Shown piece after piece: positions 63,192 to 64,000 of a DNA stretch of 64,000 nt (within the stretch, counting starts at the first letter, position 1; each line of letters opens with the position of its first letter). This stretch comes from Staphylococcus equorum (GTDB lineage: Bacteria > Bacillota > Bacilli > Staphylococcales > Staphylococcaceae): the NCBI RefSeq assembly GCF_029531845.1, contig NZ_JAMBPV010000008.1, positions 1 through 64,000 of the forward strand, given 5' to 3'. A program made the position numbers and the translations under genes. The notes beneath the pieces were generated by a model. That model worked only from the letters and a program-made list of their open reading frames with translations. It was not told the DNA's origin and ran no database searches.

Positions 63192-63701
63192 TATTTATTC
63201 CCTCTTTTTTTAAAATTTTCTCTTTATATTTTGATATAAGGTAGAATATATCGAACTTTTTTTAATATTTTCAGCTATTGATAAGAGCGTTGTAAGTTAT
63301 TGAAGTGCTCTATTATAAAACAATGGCAATTAATCATCAGATGATCTGTTGATTGTAAAGCATCCATTGTATCATGTACAGTATTCACAATTAAAAAGTA
63401 GTTATTTGTATATTACAAAAACCCTCTTAATAATATAGTGGAGTGGCCTATAATTAATTGTATATAGGGAAAGTCACTATCCTATTTTACTATAAAAACT
63501 TAATATATCCAGTAGTTAAGAAGATTTCTATTGATATTAAAGATGCTAGACGTTAAAATTTTTATTTTAAAAAGTCTTGAAATTAATTTCTTTTGATTTA
63601 GGGTATTGTCAAAGTATTAAAAATTATTTGAAATGTAAAGTGATATAACTATGATTGTAAGTATCTACAAAGAAAGCGTGTTGAAGAAAGGGTGCATAAC
63701 A
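63192..63701. other. AT-rich intergenic region upstream of two divergent genes
   Basis: This 510-bp region has no gene. An interrupted dyad lies at 63436-63479 (TAGTG/CACTA outer, CCTATA/TATAGG inner arms). No consensus promoter pair was recognised. Confidence 0.4.
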
Positions 63702-64000
63702 ATGACAATTAGAAAAGCAAACCAAGAAGAGTTGAAACTAATTAATAAAACGATACCGACTGTATTTAAAGAAGCGATAACAGCAGACTTTGACTTATCA
63801 GATCATGCGATGAGATCGATGTCAAAACAATTAAGAAGCGAAGGTGCTGAATATTATGTATTAATAGAAGAAACACAGATGAAAGGTTTTGTGCTTATTG
63901 ATGACAAAATAGATTATTTTATTCAGGAAGAGTATGGATTTATATATGAGCTGTATGTATTTGATGAATATAGAAGACATGGCGTCGCTGAAGAATTAAT
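63702..64000 (+). CDS. GNAT-family N-acetyltransferase (3' end outside window)
   Basis: The frame starts at ATG 63702 behind GAAAGGGTG and runs open to the window edge. It encodes TIRKANQEELKLINKTIPT at the start and YELYVFDEYRRHGVAEEL at the end. The latter is the acetyl-CoA-binding motif A (R-x-x-G-x-A) of GNAT enzymes. The substrate is unknown. Confidence 0.82.
   Translation, partial: MTIRKANQEELKLINKTIPTVFKEAITADFDLSDHAMRSMSKQLRSEGAEYYVLIEETQMKGFVLIDDKIDYFIQEEYGFIYELYVFDEYRRHGVAEEL

Noticed and set aside
63436..63479. Interrupted 44-bp dyad considered as an operator
   Set aside because: Only the outer 5 and inner 6 bases pair and the middle does not; in AT-rich DNA this may be chance.

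Overview
The window is chromosomal DNA of a low-GC Gram-positive coccus and reads throughout as Staphylococcus. The evidence is an LPXTG-anchored repeat adhesin, a LytM-type endopeptidase, a class I fructose-bisphosphate aldolase of the staphylococcal type, a choline-to-betaine cluster in the cudTCAB style, the class M sirtuin/lipoyl operon known from S. aureus, and strong GGAGG-type ribosome binding sites. A coagulase-negative species is likely. Placement in the saprophyticus/xylosus group is an inference from overall gene content. No rRNA, tRNA, CRISPR array, insertion sequence or prophage was found.

Layout. 1-9.1 kb holds the cell envelope: the C-terminal end of a surface adhesin, two MFS exporters, a tRNA-dihydrouridine synthase, a DUF4352 lipoprotein with a DUF4064 partner, lytM and a glycerophosphodiesterase. 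9.2-15.9 kb holds a rifampin ADP-ribosyltransferase homologue (arr), a TDT-family transporter, a ketopantoate-reductase-like gene divergent from a TetR regulator, a MarR regulator, a second ketopantoate reductase and an indolepyruvate decarboxylase. 16-21.7 kb is the lipoylation-linked ADP-ribosylation module: an old yellow enzyme divergent from LLM monooxygenase, GcvH-L, macrodomain, SirTM and LplA2. 21.9-24.2 kb holds stress and small genes, including a two-gene operon with a good SigB-type promoter.

24.3-31.9 kb is the most interesting part. A tight six-gene operon, glycerate kinase - KdgT-type permease - larA - larE - larB - larC, is divergent from a CdaR-type regulator, with a cre site and a dyad between them. 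LarB, LarE and LarC build the nickel-pincer nucleotide and LarA uses it. The linkage to glycerate kinase and a sugar-acid permease suggests that this LarA racemises glycerate, or a related 2-hydroxyacid, rather than lactate. A gene-poor kilobase follows, then ppdK-ppsR, which could carry the resulting phosphoglycerate/PEP carbon.

36.5-41.5 kb holds an XRE regulator with two small membrane proteins, an XRE-cupin regulator divergent from a CynX-like MFS transporter, and cardiolipin synthase. 41.7-47.5 kb is a GABA-use cluster in tandem (gabR-like, gabT, gabD, APC permease). 47.7-53 kb holds a PTS-IIC-like permease, DUF488, fda, a methyltransferase and a Fur-boxed lipoprotein binding protein. 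53.7-59.6 kb is choline uptake and oxidation to glycine betaine with a GbsR-type repressor and matching operator half-sites. 59.8-64 kb holds an SMR pump, a GNAT, a bifunctional GT2/CDP-glycerol glycerophosphotransferase and the start of another GNAT.

Two dispersed intergenic repeat families recur. One consists of GGGGTGGG...CCCACCCC hairpins, the other of elements with a GTGCACGCTTTCCGCGGGCAC-like core.
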